Shown: positions 15,843 to 26,649, numbered from the stretch's first letter. The stretch is DNA of 64,000 nt from Aromatoleum petrolei (GCF_017894385.1 NZ_CP059560.1:2666001-2730000); one strand, 5' to 3'. Notes: generated by a model not told the origin, from the letters alone. Made by a program: numbers and translations.

Positions 15843-16811
15843 ATGTGGTTCAAGAACCTGCAGATCTATCGCGTTCCCGCCGGCTGGACGATGACGGCCG
15901 AGACGCTGGAGGAACAACTCGCACGCAAGCGCTTCCAGCCCTGCGGCAGCCAGGACCAGGAGACCCGCGGCTGGCTCTCGCCCACCGGTGACGAATTCCT
16001 CGTGCACCAGGTCGGCGGCCAGTGGCTGATCGCGCTGGGGGTGGAGCAGAAGCTGCTGCCCTCGTCGGTGGTGAAGCAGGAGGCCGAGGAACGCGCCGAG
16101 GCGCTGGCCGAGCAGCAGGGCTACAAGCCCGGGCGCAAGCAGATGAAGGATCTCCGTGACCAGGTTCTGCAGGAATTGCTGCCGCGGGCGTTTACACGGC
16201 GCAGGAAGGTCTTTGCATGGATCGACCCGGTCGGGGGGTGGCTGGGCATCGATGCGCCCAGCCAGGCCCGTGCGGAGGACGTCCTGGAGGTATTGCGCCA
16301 GACCCTGGACACCCTGCCGCTCGCGCTCGTGCGCACCGAGCTGTCGCCGACCAGCGCGATGGCCGACTGGCTCGCGGGCAATGAGGCGCCCGCCGGCTTC
16401 ACGATCGACCAGGATTGCGAACTGCGTTCGGTCAGCGAGGACAAGGCCGCGGTGCGCTACGTGCGCCATCCGCTCGAAGGCGACGAGGTGCGCGGTCACC
16501 TCACGGCGGGCAAGCTGCCAACGCGGCTGGCGCTGACTTTCGACGACCGCGTGAGCTTCGTGCTGACCGAGAAGTTCGAGATCAAGCGCCTCGACTTCCT
16601 CGACGTGGTGAAGGAAAACCTCGACCAGGCCGGCGCCGAGGACGCGCGCGCGCTGTTCGACGCCGGCTTCGCGCTGATGACCGGCGAGCTGCAGCGCCTG
16701 CTGCCGGCCGTCGTCGCGGCGTTGGGCGGGGAGCTGAAGGGCAGCGGCGTGGCGGCCGCTGCGGAAGGGGTTTCGTTCTCGACCGCGTCGGCGAGCGACG
16801 CACCGTTCTGA
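15843..16811 (+). CDS. rdgC: recombination-associated protein RdgC
   Basis: The 322-residue protein matches RdgC throughout, opening MWFKNLQIYRVPAGWTM and containing RAFTRRRKVFAWIDP and LTEKFEIKRLDFLDV. RdgC forms a ring-shaped dimer that binds double-stranded DNA and limits RecA access. It is nucleoid-associated and cytosolic. The C-terminal 30 residues are Ala/Ser-rich. It is convergent with the GGDEF-EAL gene, whose stop is one base away, so the two transcripts meet end to end. The leader contains the poly-C tract. Confidence 0.95.
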   Translation: MWFKNLQIYRVPAGWTMTAETLEEQLARKRFQPCGSQDQETRGWLSPTGDEFLVHQVGGQWLIALGVEQKLLPSSVVKQEAEERAEALAEQQGYKPGRKQMKDLRDQVLQELLPRAFTRRRKVFAWIDPVGGWLGIDAPSQARAEDVLEVLRQTLDTLPLALVRTELSPTSAMADWLAGNEAPAGFTIDQDCELRSVSEDKAAVRYVRHPLEGDEVRGHLTAGKLPTRLALTFDDRVSFVLTEKFEIKRLDFLDVVKENLDQAGAEDARALFDAGFALMTGELQRLLPAVVAALGGELKGSGVAAAAEGVSFSTASASDAPF

Positions 16812-16812
16812 T

Positions 16813-19800
16813 TCAGCGCGAGAGCAGCTTCTCGAACTCGGCCGCCGGCAGCGGGCGGCTGAACAGGTAGCCCTGGTAGCTGTCGCAGCCCTGCCCGGCG
16901 AGGAAATCGAGCTGGGCGGCGGTTTCCACGCCTTCGGCGGTCACGGCGAGGTTGAGCTTGCGCGCGAGCGCGATGATGCCCCCGGCGATCTCCATGTCGT
17001 TGCGGTCCTGCGGGATGTTGCGCACGAAGCTCTGGTCGATCTTGAGCACCTCGATCGGGAGGTTCTTCAGGTAGGACAGCGAGGAATAGCCGGTGCCGAA
17101 GTCGTCGATCGCGAGCCGCAGGCCCATGCTGCGCAGCTGCCCGAGGCGTTCGACGGCCTGCGCCTCGTGGCCCATGATCATGCTCTCGGTGAGCTCGAGG
17201 TCCAGCGCCTGCGGCGGCAGGCCGGTGGCCTTCAGGATCGCGGCGATGCGGTCGGGCAGCTCGGCCTGCCACAGCTGGCGTGCCGACAGGTTCACCGAGA
17301 CCTGCAGCGGCGGCAGACCGGCGTCGGCCCAGCGTCGCGCCTGCAGGCACGCCGAATGCAGCGCCCACTCTCCGATCGGCACGATCAGGCCGCTCTCCTC
17401 GGCGAAGGGAATGAAGCGTCCCGGCGGCACCAGGCCTTCGTCGGGATCGTTCCAGCGCAGCAAGGCCTCGCAGCCGACGATGCGCCCGCTGGCGATATCG
17501 ACCTGCGGCTGGTAGTGCAGCACGAAACGCTCGTGTTCGAGGGCGTGGCGCAGCCGCCGTTCCAGGCTCAGGTGGCGCTGCGCCTCGGCGCTCATCGCGT
17601 CGGTGAAGAAGCGGTAGGTGTTGCGCCCCTGCGCCTTGGCCTGGTTCAGGGCGGTGTCGGCGTGCTGGATCAGCACGGCCGAGGTGCGGGCATCCTGCGG
17701 GTACATGCTTACGCCGATGCTGGCGCCGACATACACCGGCTGGCCGTCCGCGAGCTGCAGCGGCTCGCGCAGTCGGTCGATCAGCGTCTGCGCCGCGTGG
17801 GCGGCCTCGTCCGGCTTGGTGAGGTCTTCCAGGATGACGAGGAACTCGTCGCCGCCCCAGCGCGCCAGCGTGTCGTCCCGCTGCAGGCAGCCGCGCAGGC
17901 GCTGCGCAATCGCGATCAGCGCCTCGTCGCCGGCGCGGTGGCCGAGGCTGTCGTTGATGGTCTTGAAACGGTCCAGGTCGATGAACAGCACGCCGATGTG
18001 CCCGCCCTGGCGCGCGGCGCGCTCGATGCCGTGTTCCAGGCGCGATTGCACCAGCAGGCGGTTGGGCAGATCGGTGAGCGGGTCGTAGTGCGCGAGGTGT
18101 TCGAGCTGGGCCTCGGATTGCTTGAGCTTGCTGATGTCCGTCATGACCCCGACGTAGTGCGTCGGCCGCTGCTCCTCGTCACGTACGGTGCTGATGCTGA
18201 GCCATTGCGGATACAGCTCGCCGTTCTTGCGCCGGTTCCACAGTTCGCCCTGCCAGTCGCCGGTGCGCGTGATCTGGTCCCACATGCTGCGGTAGAACGC
18301 GTCGTTCTGCAGCCCGGACTTGAGCATCTGCGGCGCACAGCCGATGGCCTGCTCGCGCGAGAAGCCCGTCATTTCGCACCAGGCGCGGTTCACGCTGACG
18401 ATGCGCCGCTCGAGGTCCGTGATCATGACGCCGTCGCGGGTGCTCTCGATCACCGCGGCGGCCTGGCGCAGCGAGTCGTTTGCGCGCACTTTCTGCACCG
18501 CCAGCGCGGTGATCGCGGTGAATTCTTCAATGATCGCGACAAGATCGGGGTCGGCGTCGCGGGGATTGTCGAAGTAGACGGCGAAAGTGCCGAGCACGCT
18601 GCCGCCGGCATCGCTGAAGGGGAAGGACCAGCAGGCACGGAAGCCGGCGCGCGCGGCGATGTCGCGGAATGCCACCCAACTGGGGTCCGTCGTCACATCG
18701 GCTGCGATGACGGCCTCGCCCCGCGCGGTGGCTGTGCCGCAGGAGCCCATGCCCTCCTGCGGCGGCAGCTGCTCGATCGCATCGCGGTAGTAATCCGGCA
18801 TGCGCGGTGCCGCGCTCTGCGTGAAGCGGCCGGTGACCGCGTCGAGCAGCAGGATGGAGGCACGCATCTCCGGTTCGAGCTGTTCGAGGCGTTGGGCGAC
18901 GTCTCCGAGGATCACCGCCAACGGGTCGCCGGCAACCAGGCGGTTGAGGACGGAAGCGCGCGCGGCCTTGAGCCGTTCCGCCTTCTTCGATGCGGTGATA
19001 TCGGTCCACGTGCCGACCAGTTCGAGCGGACCCTCGCCGTCGGTGCGCATCACGCGCATCTGGTCGCGGATCCAGATCACGCGGCCGTCGTCGACGACGA
19101 AGCGGTATTCGTGGTCGAGTTGCCCGTCGCGCAGCAGGCGGGCCTGCGCGTCGAGCACGGCCCTGCGATCGGCGGGATGCAAATGGGCGAGCCACCATCC
19201 GGGGGCCAGAACCTCGTCGAGGGCGCTGCCGGTGATGCGCTCCACGTTCGCGCTCACCCAGGTCGCGACGAGGCTGCCGTCGTGCATGCGCAGGGTGTAC
19301 AGGACGACCGGACTGGCCGACATGAGGTGCGAGAGGTGCGCACTGGTGGCCCGCAATTCGGCGCGTTCGCGCAGCAGTTCAGCCTGCTCGCGCACCTTTT
19401 CCAGGGTGGCCGGCAAGGCGTTGAGATAGCCTTCATAGCGTGCGATGCAGTCGCTCACGCCGGCATTGAGCGCCTGCGCCGCGATCTCTTCGTCGCTGCC
19501 GCCGGTCAGCAGCACGATGGGGCGCGCGAGGCCGCGCTGCTCGCGCAGCACGCGCACCAGTTCGAGGCCGTCCATGCCGCCGATGCCGGTGTCGAGCAGC
19601 AGGACGTCGAAGGCGGGCGGCTGTGCCGGGTCCGGCGGCACGGCGGCGAGGATCGCGGCCGCATCGGGGACGACATCGAGACGGATATGCGGCACGTGGC
19701 GCGCGAGGTGCTGCCGCGTCAGCGTCGCGCGGCGGCTGTCGTGTTCGCCGTAGAGGACGTGCAGCGGCGGCAGCCGCCGTCCTGGTTCGGCGAGGAAACG

Positions 19801-20196
19801 CGCGAAGGCGGCGCGCAGCGTCGTCGGCAGTTGTGCCAGGTAGTCGCCGCGTTTGACCACGTAGCCGTCTGCGCCGGCCTTCAGTGCGGCGAGCGCGGCG
19901 ACCTGATCGCCCGAACCGGTGAGCATCACGACCGCCAGCGGCAGCTGGCGCCGGCGCACCTCGGCGAGCAGCTCCAGCCCTGATCCGCCCGTCAGCCGCA
20001 GGTCCGACAGCAGCACGTCGTATGGCAGCGGCCCGGACAGCCGGACGAGCGCCGCGTCCTGTGCGGGCACGACATCGAGCACGATGTCCGGGGCGATGCG
20101 TGCGAGCATGCGTAGCGCGAGGTCGGCATCGGCGCTGTTGTCCTCGACGTAGAGGACGCGCAGTCCGCCTAGTTCGGAAGGGCGTTCAGCAGGCAC
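16813..20196 (-). CDS. dual-receiver PAS-GAF-PAS-GGDEF-EAL c-di-GMP protein
   Basis: This 1127-residue cytosolic protein has no membrane segment. Domains in order: receiver 1 (about 12-130, phospho-Asp near 65 in VLLSDLRLTG), receiver 2 (about 145-265, VLLLDTGIGGMDG), PAS (about 285-400), GAF (about 420-570), PAS (about 575-690), GGDEF (about 700-865, intact RWGGDEF near 779) and EAL (about 875-1127, EALLRW near 909). GGDEF makes and EAL degrades cyclic-di-GMP; both signature motifs look intact. Its start overlaps the upstream response regulator gene by 28 bases, so it is the output of a three-gene phosphorelay operon. Confidence 0.92.
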   Translation of the reverse strand: MPAERPSELGGLRVLYVEDNSADADLALRMLARIAPDIVLDVVPAQDAALVRLSGPLPYDVLLSDLRLTGGSGLELLAEVRRRQLPLAVVMLTGSGDQVAALAALKAGADGYVVKRGDYLAQLPTTLRAAFARFLAEPGRRLPPLHVLYGEHDSRRATLTRQHLARHVPHIRLDVVPDAAAILAAVPPDPAQPPAFDVLLLDTGIGGMDGLELVRVLREQRGLARPIVLLTGGSDEEIAAQALNAGVSDCIARYEGYLNALPATLEKVREQAELLRERAELRATSAHLSHLMSASPVVLYTLRMHDGSLVATWVSANVERITGSALDEVLAPGWWLAHLHPADRRAVLDAQARLLRDGQLDHEYRFVVDDGRVIWIRDQMRVMRTDGEGPLELVGTWTDITASKKAERLKAARASVLNRLVAGDPLAVILGDVAQRLEQLEPEMRASILLLDAVTGRFTQSAAPRMPDYYRDAIEQLPPQEGMGSCGTATARGEAVIAADVTTDPSWVAFRDIAARAGFRACWSFPFSDAGGSVLGTFAVYFDNPRDADPDLVAIIEEFTAITALAVQKVRANDSLRQAAAVIESTRDGVMITDLERRIVSVNRAWCEMTGFSREQAIGCAPQMLKSGLQNDAFYRSMWDQITRTGDWQGELWNRRKNGELYPQWLSISTVRDEEQRPTHYVGVMTDISKLKQSEAQLEHLAHYDPLTDLPNRLLVQSRLEHGIERAARQGGHIGVLFIDLDRFKTINDSLGHRAGDEALIAIAQRLRGCLQRDDTLARWGGDEFLVILEDLTKPDEAAHAAQTLIDRLREPLQLADGQPVYVGASIGVSMYPQDARTSAVLIQHADTALNQAKAQGRNTYRFFTDAMSAEAQRHLSLERRLRHALEHERFVLHYQPQVDIASGRIVGCEALLRWNDPDEGLVPPGRFIPFAEESGLIVPIGEWALHSACLQARRWADAGLPPLQVSVNLSARQLWQAELPDRIAAILKATGLPPQALDLELTESMIMGHEAQAVERLGQLRSMGLRLAIDDFGTGYSSLSYLKNLPIEVLKIDQSFVRNIPQDRNDMEIAGGIIALARKLNLAVTAEGVETAAQLDFLAGQGCDSYQGYLFSRPLPAAEFEKLLSR

Positions 20197-20603
20197 CAGT
20201 ATTGCTCGATCTGTTCGGTCACTTCGATGAAGCGCGCGAAATTGACCGGTTTGATGATATAGGAATTCGCGCCGAGCTCGTAGGCCTGGCCGAGGTCGGC
20301 GTCCTCGCCCGAGGTCGTGAGCATCACCACCGGAATGTAGCCGAAACGCGGGTGCGACTTGAGCTGGCGCAGCACCTCCAGTCCATTCACGCGCGGCAGC
20401 TTGATGTCCAGCAGCACCAGCGCCGGCGGCGCCTGTCCCTGTTCCCAGCGGCGGACGAAGGCGAGCGCCTCCTCGCCGTCGCGCGCGACCTCGATGCTGC
20501 GGCAGTCGGGGCCGCGGCGGGCGAAGGCGCGCAGTGCGAGGTCCAGGTCGACGGGATTGTCCTCGACCAGCAGTATGCTGCGTGGGGCATGCTCGCCTGT
20601 CAT
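20169..20603 (-). CDS. single-domain response regulator (Rcp1-like)
   Basis: The 144-residue protein is a lone receiver domain. Acidic residues are seen in SILLVEDNPVDLDLALRAF, the phospho-Asp in LVLLDIKLPRVNG, Thr in VVMLTTSGED, and Lys in SYIIKPVNF. The extended VNFARFIEVTEQIEQYW tail is typical of Rcp1/CheY-like regulators paired with phytochrome-type kinases. The ATG at 20603 overlaps the stop of the upstream kinase by four bases. It probably receives phosphate from that kinase and signals to the GGDEF-EAL protein that follows. Confidence 0.9.
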   Translation of the reverse strand: MTGEHAPRSILLVEDNPVDLDLALRAFARRGPDCRSIEVARDGEEALAFVRRWEQGQAPPALVLLDIKLPRVNGLEVLRQLKSHPRFGYIPVVMLTTSGEDADLGQAYELGANSYIIKPVNFARFIEVTEQIEQYWCLLNALPN

Positions 20604-21760
20604 TGCCGAAGCTCCACGTGGAAGGTCGCGCCTCGGCCGGGTTCGCTGATTGCCCACACCGTTCCGCCCATGCGCTGCAGCGCCTTGCGCACCAGCGCCA
20701 GCCCTATGCCGGTGCCGGGATAGTCCTCGGCGCGATGCAGACGCTGGAATATCTCGAAGATGCGGTCATGATACTTCATGTCGAAGCCGACGCCATTGTC
20801 GGCCACCGTCAGGACGATGTGACGGTCATGGCGGTATGCAGATATCGTGATGCGCGGGGCCGGCGTGTCGCGCGTGAACTTGAGTGCGTTGCTGACGAGG
20901 TTGCGCAGCACCAGGGTGAGCCCGCTCGGGTCGGTGCGGACCTGCGGGGGCAGTTCCTCGACGACGACTTCGACGCCGCGTGTCTGGATCTCGTGCGCGA
21001 AGCCGTCGAGCACGCCGCGCACGGCGGCGGGCAGGGCCACGCTGCGCACATCCAGCGCCTGGCGTTCGATGCGCGAGTAGGCGAGCAGGTCCTCGATCAA
21101 TTCGTGCATGTGCAGCGCGCCGCGGCTGATGCTCGTGAGGAAGTGGCGTCCGTCCTCGTCGAGGCGGTCACGGTACTGCTCGAGCAGCAGCTGGCTGTAG
21201 CCTTCGATGCCGCGCAACGGCGCCTTGAGGTCGTGGGACACCGTGTAGGAGAACGACCTCAGCTCCTGGTTCGCGGCCTGCAGCTGGGCGGTGCGTTCGG
21301 CGACGCGGTCTTCCAGCGTGGCATTGAGGCGGCGCACCTCGGCCTCGGCCGCCTTGGTCGCGGTGATGTCGAGCAGCACGCCGTGAATGTCGGTGACTTC
21401 CCCGCGTTCGTTGCGTGTGAGCCAGGTGCGGTCGTCCAGCCACACCCAGGTGCCGGCGGCGGTGCGGATGCGGTATTCCTGGCGGTAGTCGTCCGGCCCG
21501 TTGGCGAGGTGTTCGGCGACATCGTGTTCGATGCGCGGGCGGTCGTCGGCGTGGATCAGGTCTGCGTAGCGGATCCTGCCGGAGAGGAAGTCATCGCGAT
21601 CGTAGCCCCACTGCGCGATGCCGTCGCTGACGAAAGCGACCGGCCAGCCGGGCAGGTTGCGCCACTCGACCGCCACCACCGGCGAGCGGTTGATCAGCGC
21701 GGTGATGCGAGCGGCGTCCGTCGCGCTGCACGCTGCGCTCGCATCCGTGGGTTTTTCCAT
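20600..21760 (-). CDS. cytosolic PAS sensor histidine kinase
   Basis: The 386-residue protein has a PAS domain (about 20-140, ending in DIHGVLLDIT), a coiled coil (ATLEDRVAERTAQLQAANQE), a HisKA domain with phospho-His in SYTVSHDLKAPLRGIEGYSQ near residue 175, and an HATPase domain (LVSNALKFT, ADNGVGFDM, GTGIGLALV). No membrane span is seen. The kinase half resembles bacteriophytochrome-type kinases but the PAS-GAF-PHY photosensor is absent. The ATG at 21760 has a GGAGGAG site. First gene of the kinase, response regulator, GGDEF-EAL operon. Confidence 0.9.
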   Translation of the reverse strand: MEKPTDASAACSATDAARITALINRSPVVAVEWRNLPGWPVAFVSDGIAQWGYDRDDFLSGRIRYADLIHADDRPRIEHDVAEHLANGPDDYRQEYRIRTAAGTWVWLDDRTWLTRNERGEVTDIHGVLLDITATKAAEAEVRRLNATLEDRVAERTAQLQAANQELRSFSYTVSHDLKAPLRGIEGYSQLLLEQYRDRLDEDGRHFLTSISRGALHMHELIEDLLAYSRIERQALDVRSVALPAAVRGVLDGFAHEIQTRGVEVVVEELPPQVRTDPSGLTLVLRNLVSNALKFTRDTPAPRITISAYRHDRHIVLTVADNGVGFDMKYHDRIFEIFQRLHRAEDYPGTGIGLALVRKALQRMGGTVWAISEPGRGATFHVELRQ

Positions 21761-21974
21761 CGTGCTCCTCCGGCCTGGCACGTCGCGGGACCGCCAATGC
21801 GGTGCGCACGGGCTGCTCGTCGGAAGATTCTACCGTCCTGTCCGGCGGATGCTGTGGAGTGTTCCGCGGCAATGACGCCGGAGTGCCGGAATCGGGTAAT
21901 GACAGGGCATGTGTCGCCCGGAGGATGAGCCGCGACCGGCGGGTGCTGCCCGGTCGCGTCCCGGAGGAAGAAGG

Positions 21975-21993
21975 GACCCCGGAGGCCGGGGTC
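21975..21993 (-). terminator. GC hairpin downstream of gcdH
   Basis: GACCCCGG-AGG-CCGGGGTC is a perfect 8-bp stem about 65 bases beyond the gcdH stop. It has no T tract, so terminator function is tentative. A second GC-rich inverted repeat (GCCCGGC/GCCGGGC) lies between it and the gene. The rest of the 296-base gap shows only the kinase gene's leader. Confidence 0.45.
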
Positions 21994-22056
21994 GGTGCCC
22001 TCGCCCGGCCGTCCGACCCGTGTGAGGTCGGTGCCGGGCGGGCAGGCTCGCCGAAC

Positions 22057-23244
<1,188 letters not shown>

Positions 23245-23301
23245 GTCGATTCTCCTCAATGCGGCGTTTGGTCGCGGGCCGGGACCACCCGGCTCTGATC
23301 T

Positions 23302-23320
23302 GTGACTGAACTGTAGTCAC
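23302..23320. promoter_or_regulatory. dyad GTGACT-N7-AGTCAC upstream of gcdH
   Basis: A perfect 6-bp inverted repeat with 7-base spacer begins 58 bases upstream of the gcdH ATG in the 288-base divergent gcdH/LysR gap. It has the size and symmetry of a LysR-type operator half-site pair. Confidence 0.45.
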
Positions 23321-23359
23321 GCCTGCGAGGCACGACAAACGAAAAATTCGTGGTAGCTT

Positions 23360-23374
23360 GTGCGTAAAACGCAC
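23360..23374. promoter_or_regulatory. dyad GTGCGT-AAA-ACGCAC in gcdH/LysR gap
   Basis: A second perfect inverted repeat lies 40 bases from the first and in the same divergent promoter region. Two separate dyads would suit a LysR tetramer contacting recognition and activation sites; this is inference. Confidence 0.4.
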
Positions 23375-23532
23375 TTGTTGAGACATGTGGACGCGTAGGG
23401 GGGAAAAGTGCAGCGCCTTCCGCCGTGCAGCTGTCGAGTCGGTACGGGTGCGCATTCGGCGGAAGTCGCGTGGGGCTGTTCCGCCATGGTTTGCACGCTG
23501 TCATGCGCATTGCGCACTTTAGGGAGGCATCC

Positions 23533-24444
23533 ATGCGCCGCAAGATCCCCAGTACCGCCGCCCTGCTCGCCTTCGAGCGCGCGGCGCGGCACGAGAGCTT
23601 CACGCGTGCGGCGGAGGAACTCGCGCTCACGCAGAGCGCAATCTGCCGCCAGATCGCCGCGCTCGAGGATTTCCTCGGGCTGCGCCTGTTCCGCCGCACC
23701 AAGCGCGGCGTCACCCTCACCGAAGCGGGCCTGTCGTACAGCCGCCAGATCAGCGCGCGCCTCGACGCGATGGAGCGCGACACGCTGTCGGTGATGGCCC
23801 ACCACGGCCGCGGCGCGACCATCGAGCTCGCGGTGATGCCGACCTTCGCGACGCGCTGGCTGCTGCCGCGGCTGGGCGACTTCCTCGCCCGTCATCCCGA
23901 CGTCACCGTCAACATGAACAATCGCACGCGCCCCTTCCTGTTCGCCGACACCGAGTTCGACGCTGCACTCTACTTCGGCGACGCCGGCTGGCCGGGCACC
24001 GAGGCGCACTTCCTGATGCGTGAGAATGCGGCGCCGGTGTGCAGTCCGCGCAGGCTTCGGGGCAGCGCATCGCTCACACCCGGGGAGATCGCGGCGCTGC
24101 CGCTGCTGCAGCAATCCACCCGCCCCTATGCGTGGCGCGAATGGTTCGGTTCGCTGGGGATGCAGGTCCCTCACGACATGACGGGCACGCGCTACGAGCT
24201 GTTCTCGATGTTGGCGCAGGCGGCGATGCAGGATATGGGGATTGCCTTGATCCCGCCCTTCCTCATCCGCGAGGAGCTCGACAGCGGGCGCCTCGTGATC
24301 CCGTGCGAGCACGTGTATCTCAGCACCAAGGCCTACTACCTGATCATCCCGGAACGCAAGGCCGAGACCGCTTCGCTGGCGGCCTTTCGCGACTGGCTGG
24401 TGGAGGAGGCAGCCATCTACCGGAGTGCGGCCGGGCTGGGTTGA
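23533..24444 (+). CDS. LysR-family regulator adjacent to gcdH
   Basis: The 303-residue protein has a LysR HTH at about residues 6-66 (FTRAAEELALTQSAICRQIA, RLFRRTKRGVTLTEAG) and a GcvA-like effector domain starting near 93. The ATG at 23533 follows AGGGAGG; the open frame extends upstream to 23425 but those residues are not LysR-like. Divergence from gcdH suggests control of glutaryl-CoA breakdown. This gene pair is often conserved and the regulator is then called GcdR, but I assign that only by position. Confidence 0.9.
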   Translation: MRRKIPSTAALLAFERAARHESFTRAAEELALTQSAICRQIAALEDFLGLRLFRRTKRGVTLTEAGLSYSRQISARLDAMERDTLSVMAHHGRGATIELAVMPTFATRWLLPRLGDFLARHPDVTVNMNNRTRPFLFADTEFDAALYFGDAGWPGTEAHFLMRENAAPVCSPRRLRGSASLTPGEIAALPLLQQSTRPYAWREWFGSLGMQVPHDMTGTRYELFSMLAQAAMQDMGIALIPPFLIREELDSGRLVIPCEHVYLSTKAYYLIIPERKAETASLAAFRDWLVEEAAIYRSAAGLG

Positions 24445-24456
24445 GTGCGGACGCGC

Positions 24457-26538
24457 TCAGACGGCGTCGACGTCGCAGCACACGCGGTTGCGGCCGGCCT
24501 GCTTGGCGCAATACATCAGGTCGTCGGCGCGCTTGAGCAGGGTGTCGGCGTCGTCCTCGGGGCGCAGCGTGACCACGCCGATGCTCGCCGTGACGACGCC
24601 GGCAGGTGGCGTCGCGTGTTCGCGCAGCGCCTGCTGCACACGTTCGCCCAGCACCTTCGCTTCGGCGGCCGAGGTGCGCGGGCACAGCACCATGAATTCC
24701 TCCCCACCCCAGCGCGCCAGCGTGTCCGTGCGGCGAATCGTGTCGCGCACCACGGCCGCGCTTTGCGCCAGCACTTGGTCGCCGACGCCATGGCCCCAGG
24801 TGTCGTTCACGTGCTTGAAGCGGTCGAGGTCGTACATCAGCAGCGACAGCACGTCGCCGTGGCGGCGTGCGCGGTCGATCTCCAGCTCCAGCATGCGCTG
24901 CAGGTAGCCGCGGTTGTAGCAACCGGTCAGCACGTCGGTGGTCGCCAGGCGCAGCAGTTCCTGCTCGTTGCGCTTGCGTTCGGTGACGTCACGATTGACG
25001 CCGATCATGCGTAGCGGCTGCTGGCCGTTGCCCGGCACCAGCACCGCCTGGGCGTCGATGTGGCGGATCTCGGTACCGTGGCGCAGGATGCGGAAAGTGG
25101 TGACGAAATCGCTGCCGGTGCGCAGCGTCTCGTCGACCAGCTTGGTGAGGTGCGGGACGTCGTCGGGCAGGATCAGTTGGAGCACGTCGTCGAAGCGGCC
25201 GCTGAATTCGTCGGGACTCAGGCCGAAGAGTTCGTGCATCGTGCTGTCCCATACGAGCTTGCCGCTGTGCGGTTCGTATTCCCAGATGCCGATGTGCGCC
25301 GCACGCGTCGCCAGTGTCAGACGTTGCGTGAGGTGGCGCACTTCGAGCTCGGCCTCGCGGCGCGCGGTGATGTCCACCATCAACCCGCGCAGCAGCGTCG
25401 GCTCGCCGTTCTCTGCGACCACCGTGACGATGTCCTCCAGCCACACGACACGCCCGTCCCGGGCGATGAAACGGTATTCGAAACGATGGGGTTCGAGCCG
25501 GCCGGTACAGGACGCGCAATACTGCGGCGCCCATTCGCGGTCCTCCGGGTGCAGGTGCGCGACCCAGAAGCCGGGCGTCTGCCAGTCCTCCACCGGGTAG
25601 CCGAGCAGGCTCTCGGCCTTGCGGCTGACGAAGGTGAACACGAAGGTCCGGGCATCGGCTTCCCACACGATGCCGTCGGTGGTGTTCACGAGGTCGAGGA
25701 AGCGCTGGTGGTGTTGCCGCGCCTCCTGCTCGCTGGCGCGGTGCGCGGCGCTTTCCTCCGCCAGCCGGGCGGTGCGCTCGCGCACGCGGTCCTCGAGCGT
25801 CGCGGTGAGATTCTTGAGGCTGTTCCACTGTACGCGATATTGGCGCAGGTAGATCAGCAGCATCAGCGCGACGAGCGCCCACACGCCCACGTGAGCGATG
25901 ACGAGCTGGCGGCGCGACGCATCGGCGCGCGCGACGAAATCGGTTGCCGGGATCGACACGCTGATGCCTCCGCGCACGTCGCCGACGCGGTAATTCTGCT
26001 TCTCATGGCAGCTCAGGCATTCCTTGCGCACATACAGCGCCGCCATGTAGCGGATCACCGGCTCGCCTGCGCTGTCGAGGATCTCGCTGCGTTCCTTCTC
26101 GCCGTGCTGCTCGAACGCCTGCAGCGCCTGCGTCTCCCACGGGTCGGCGACGTTGCCGGGGTTGATCGGGCGCAGGCTGGTGATGTGGATGCGAATACCG
26201 CTCTCGCTCGCGATGACGCCGGCCATCTGGCGCGTCATGTAGGCGGGATTGACGGTAGTGAGGTGGATGCCGGAGGTGGTGACCGGGTCGCGCTCGGGCA
26301 ACTCGAGATATTTGTTCGGCGGCGTTGTCTCGCTCTGGCGCACGTATATCCCGCCGCTGCGGGAATTCCACAGGCGCATCGCCTCGATCATGTGGAAGAT
26401 GTCGCGCCCCTGCTGGCGGGCTGTCGCGGAGGCGGCATTATGGCCCTGATACAGCGTCAGGCCGAGGGACAGCAGGATCAGCAGCGTCCATGCCCCGAGC
26501 GGAAGCACCCAGTAGAAGCGGTCGGGGATGCGGAGCAT
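24457..26538 (-). CDS. heme-c sensor diguanylate cyclase (Tll0287-like, PAS-PAS-GGDEF)
   Basis: In this 693-residue inner-membrane protein a transmembrane helix (about 12-32) is followed by a periplasmic Tll0287-like/DUF3365 domain to about 210. That domain carries a c-type heme motif CLSCH at residues 174-178. A second helix (about 214-232), a coiled coil, two PAS domains (about 290-400 and 405-525) and a GGDEF domain (535-690, GGEEF intact) follow. The protein should sense heme redox state or a ligand in the periplasm and make cyclic-di-GMP in the cytosol. It is the third gene of a minus-strand cluster after an HD-GYP phosphodiesterase and a hemerythrin. Confidence 0.9.
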   Translation of the reverse strand: MLRIPDRFYWVLPLGAWTLLILLSLGLTLYQGHNAASATARQQGRDIFHMIEAMRLWNSRSGGIYVRQSETTPPNKYLELPERDPVTTSGIHLTTVNPAYMTRQMAGVIASESGIRIHITSLRPINPGNVADPWETQALQAFEQHGEKERSEILDSAGEPVIRYMAALYVRKECLSCHEKQNYRVGDVRGGISVSIPATDFVARADASRRQLVIAHVGVWALVALMLLIYLRQYRVQWNSLKNLTATLEDRVRERTARLAEESAAHRASEQEARQHHQRFLDLVNTTDGIVWEADARTFVFTFVSRKAESLLGYPVEDWQTPGFWVAHLHPEDREWAPQYCASCTGRLEPHRFEYRFIARDGRVVWLEDIVTVVAENGEPTLLRGLMVDITARREAELEVRHLTQRLTLATRAAHIGIWEYEPHSGKLVWDSTMHELFGLSPDEFSGRFDDVLQLILPDDVPHLTKLVDETLRTGSDFVTTFRILRHGTEIRHIDAQAVLVPGNGQQPLRMIGVNRDVTERKRNEQELLRLATTDVLTGCYNRGYLQRMLELEIDRARRHGDVLSLLMYDLDRFKHVNDTWGHGVGDQVLAQSAAVVRDTIRRTDTLARWGGEEFMVLCPRTSAAEAKVLGERVQQALREHATPPAGVVTASIGVVTLRPEDDADTLLKRADDLMYCAKQAGRNRVCCDVDAV

Positions 26539-26649
26539 GGCGATAGGAACCGCTGGAGGATCGGGTTACCGCCTCATTCTAGTCCGCTTGCGATCGACTT
26601 GTCATGACAGCGCGGGCTTGCCGCCCTGTCAGTATTACCCGCTTTGGGC

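Noticed and set aside
20610..20625. parS-like AGCTCCACGTGGAAGG
   Set aside because: Only 12 of 16 positions match a GG-type parS and it lies in the C-terminal codons of the histidine kinase.
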